Positions 63,912-64,000 of a stretch of 64,000 nt of DNA are shown here, in pieces (the first letter of the stretch is position 1; each line of letters starts with the position of its first letter). This stretch comes from Lachnospiraceae bacterium UBA3866 (GTDB taxonomy: Bacteria; Bacillota; Clostridia; Lachnospirales; Lachnospiraceae): the NCBI GenBank assembly GCA_002392345.1, contig DGGU01000031.1:24386-88385 (forward strand). The letters run 5' to 3'. The translations under genes were made by a program, and so were the position numbers. The notes beneath the pieces are model-generated. The model saw nothing but the letters and a program-made list of their open reading frames with translations. It ran no database searches and had not been told where the DNA came from.

Positions 63912-63939
63912 GGGCTCGCGAAGCTCGCCCTTACGTGAG
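63912..63939 (-). repeat. GC-rich palindromic intergenic repeat, copy 1
   Basis: Plus strand GAGGGCTCGCGAAGCTCGCC continuing into CTTACGTGAGG. The core is an almost perfect palindrome (GGGCTCGCGAAGCTCGCCC). Confidence 0.65.
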
Positions 63940-63952
63940 GCTTCGCCATAAG

Positions 63953-63980
63953 GCTCGCGAAGTTTACCCCTACGTGCGGA
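63953..63980 (-). repeat. GC-rich intergenic repeat, copy 2
   Basis: GGCTCGCGAAGTTTACCCCTACGTGCGG, a diverged tandem copy of the preceding element (given here only in outline: GGCTCGCGAAG then CCCCTACGTGCGG). Its end overlaps the tRNA 3' end. Confidence 0.55.
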
Positions 63981-64000
63981 TAACAGGACTTGAACCTGCA
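63976..64000 (-). tRNA. partial tRNA (3' part only), leucine-like discriminator
   Basis: On the minus strand the edge sequence gives a T-arm with loop GGTTCAAGTCC and a 3' acceptor strand TATCCGC with discriminator A. The stem GCAGG/CCTGT pairs. The anticodon is outside the window. An A discriminator with this acceptor would fit a leucine tRNA, but other identities remain possible. Confidence 0.75.

Overview
The window is AT-rich and reads as a piece of a low-GC anaerobic Firmicute chromosome, most likely class Clostridia. Supporting signs are the dnaA-dnaN-recF-gyrB-gyrA block, rpmH-rnpA-yidD-yidC-jag, SpoVG, Rex, a small CxxC protein of the type seen in clostridia, and an F-type ATP synthase whose c-subunit carries a sodium-binding signature. 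Genus cannot be fixed from the sequence. The replication origin lies between dnaA and rpmH (about 24.5-24.7 kb).

Layout. 0-2.3 kb: divergent dapA (cut by the left edge) and lysA for lysine/diaminopimelate. 2.3-9.2 kb, minus strand: fba, an RfbH-type sugar dehydratase, a GT2 glycosyltransferase, gpmI, a secreted Tyr/Asn/Gln-rich protein and a cation/proton antiporter. 9.4-14.2 kb, plus strand: complete branched-chain amino acid ABC transporter livJHMGF. 14.2-24.5 kb, minus strand: MOSC protein, cyclodeaminase, DUF3800 protein, gyrA, gyrB, recF, dnaN, dnaA. 24.7-32.5 kb, plus strand: rpmH, rnpA, yidD, yidC, jag, isochorismatase, spoVG, mnmE, then guaB with a stand-alone GMP synthase ATP-pyrophosphatase. 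32.5-35.3 kb: thioredoxin/ferredoxin redox cluster, DinJ/YafQ toxin-antitoxin, maf. 35.5-43.8 kb: accessory region with a secreted protein, a GIY-YIG protein, an unknown 230-aa protein, an orphan structured RNA, a frameshifted gene, and a compact Sel1/Sel1/J-domain/HIRAN operon next to a WYL regulator. 43.8-54 kb: trmL, mnmG, dxs, tRNA-Leu(UAA), a flavodoxin lipoprotein, rex, an amidohydrolase with an elaborate leader RNA, and a YfhO membrane protein. 54-64 kb: the ATP synthase operon with an extra basic protein at its end, a TPR protein, mtnN, and part of a tRNA at the right edge.

Themes. Promoters are very regular: most show a recognisable -35, a 17-bp spacer and a TATAAT-like -10, so transcription starts can be inferred by eye. 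This reveals several genes with almost no 5' leader (lysA, dnaA, mnmE, maf), several transcripts that begin with a perfect hairpin (livJ, rex, the amidohydrolase leader, the orphan RNA), and several genes without a Shine-Dalgarno sequence that start directly behind an intrinsic terminator (rnpA, dxs, yfhO). The usual mnmE-mnmG pair is separated by about 14 kb, and almost everything from 32.5 kb onward is oriented against replication from the origin, which suggests rearrangement.

The best candidates for something undescribed are the Sel1/J-domain/HIRAN/WYL cassette, the orphan 166-nt RNA with its neighbouring unknown and GIY-YIG genes, and the small-ORF-containing leader of the amidohydrolase gene.
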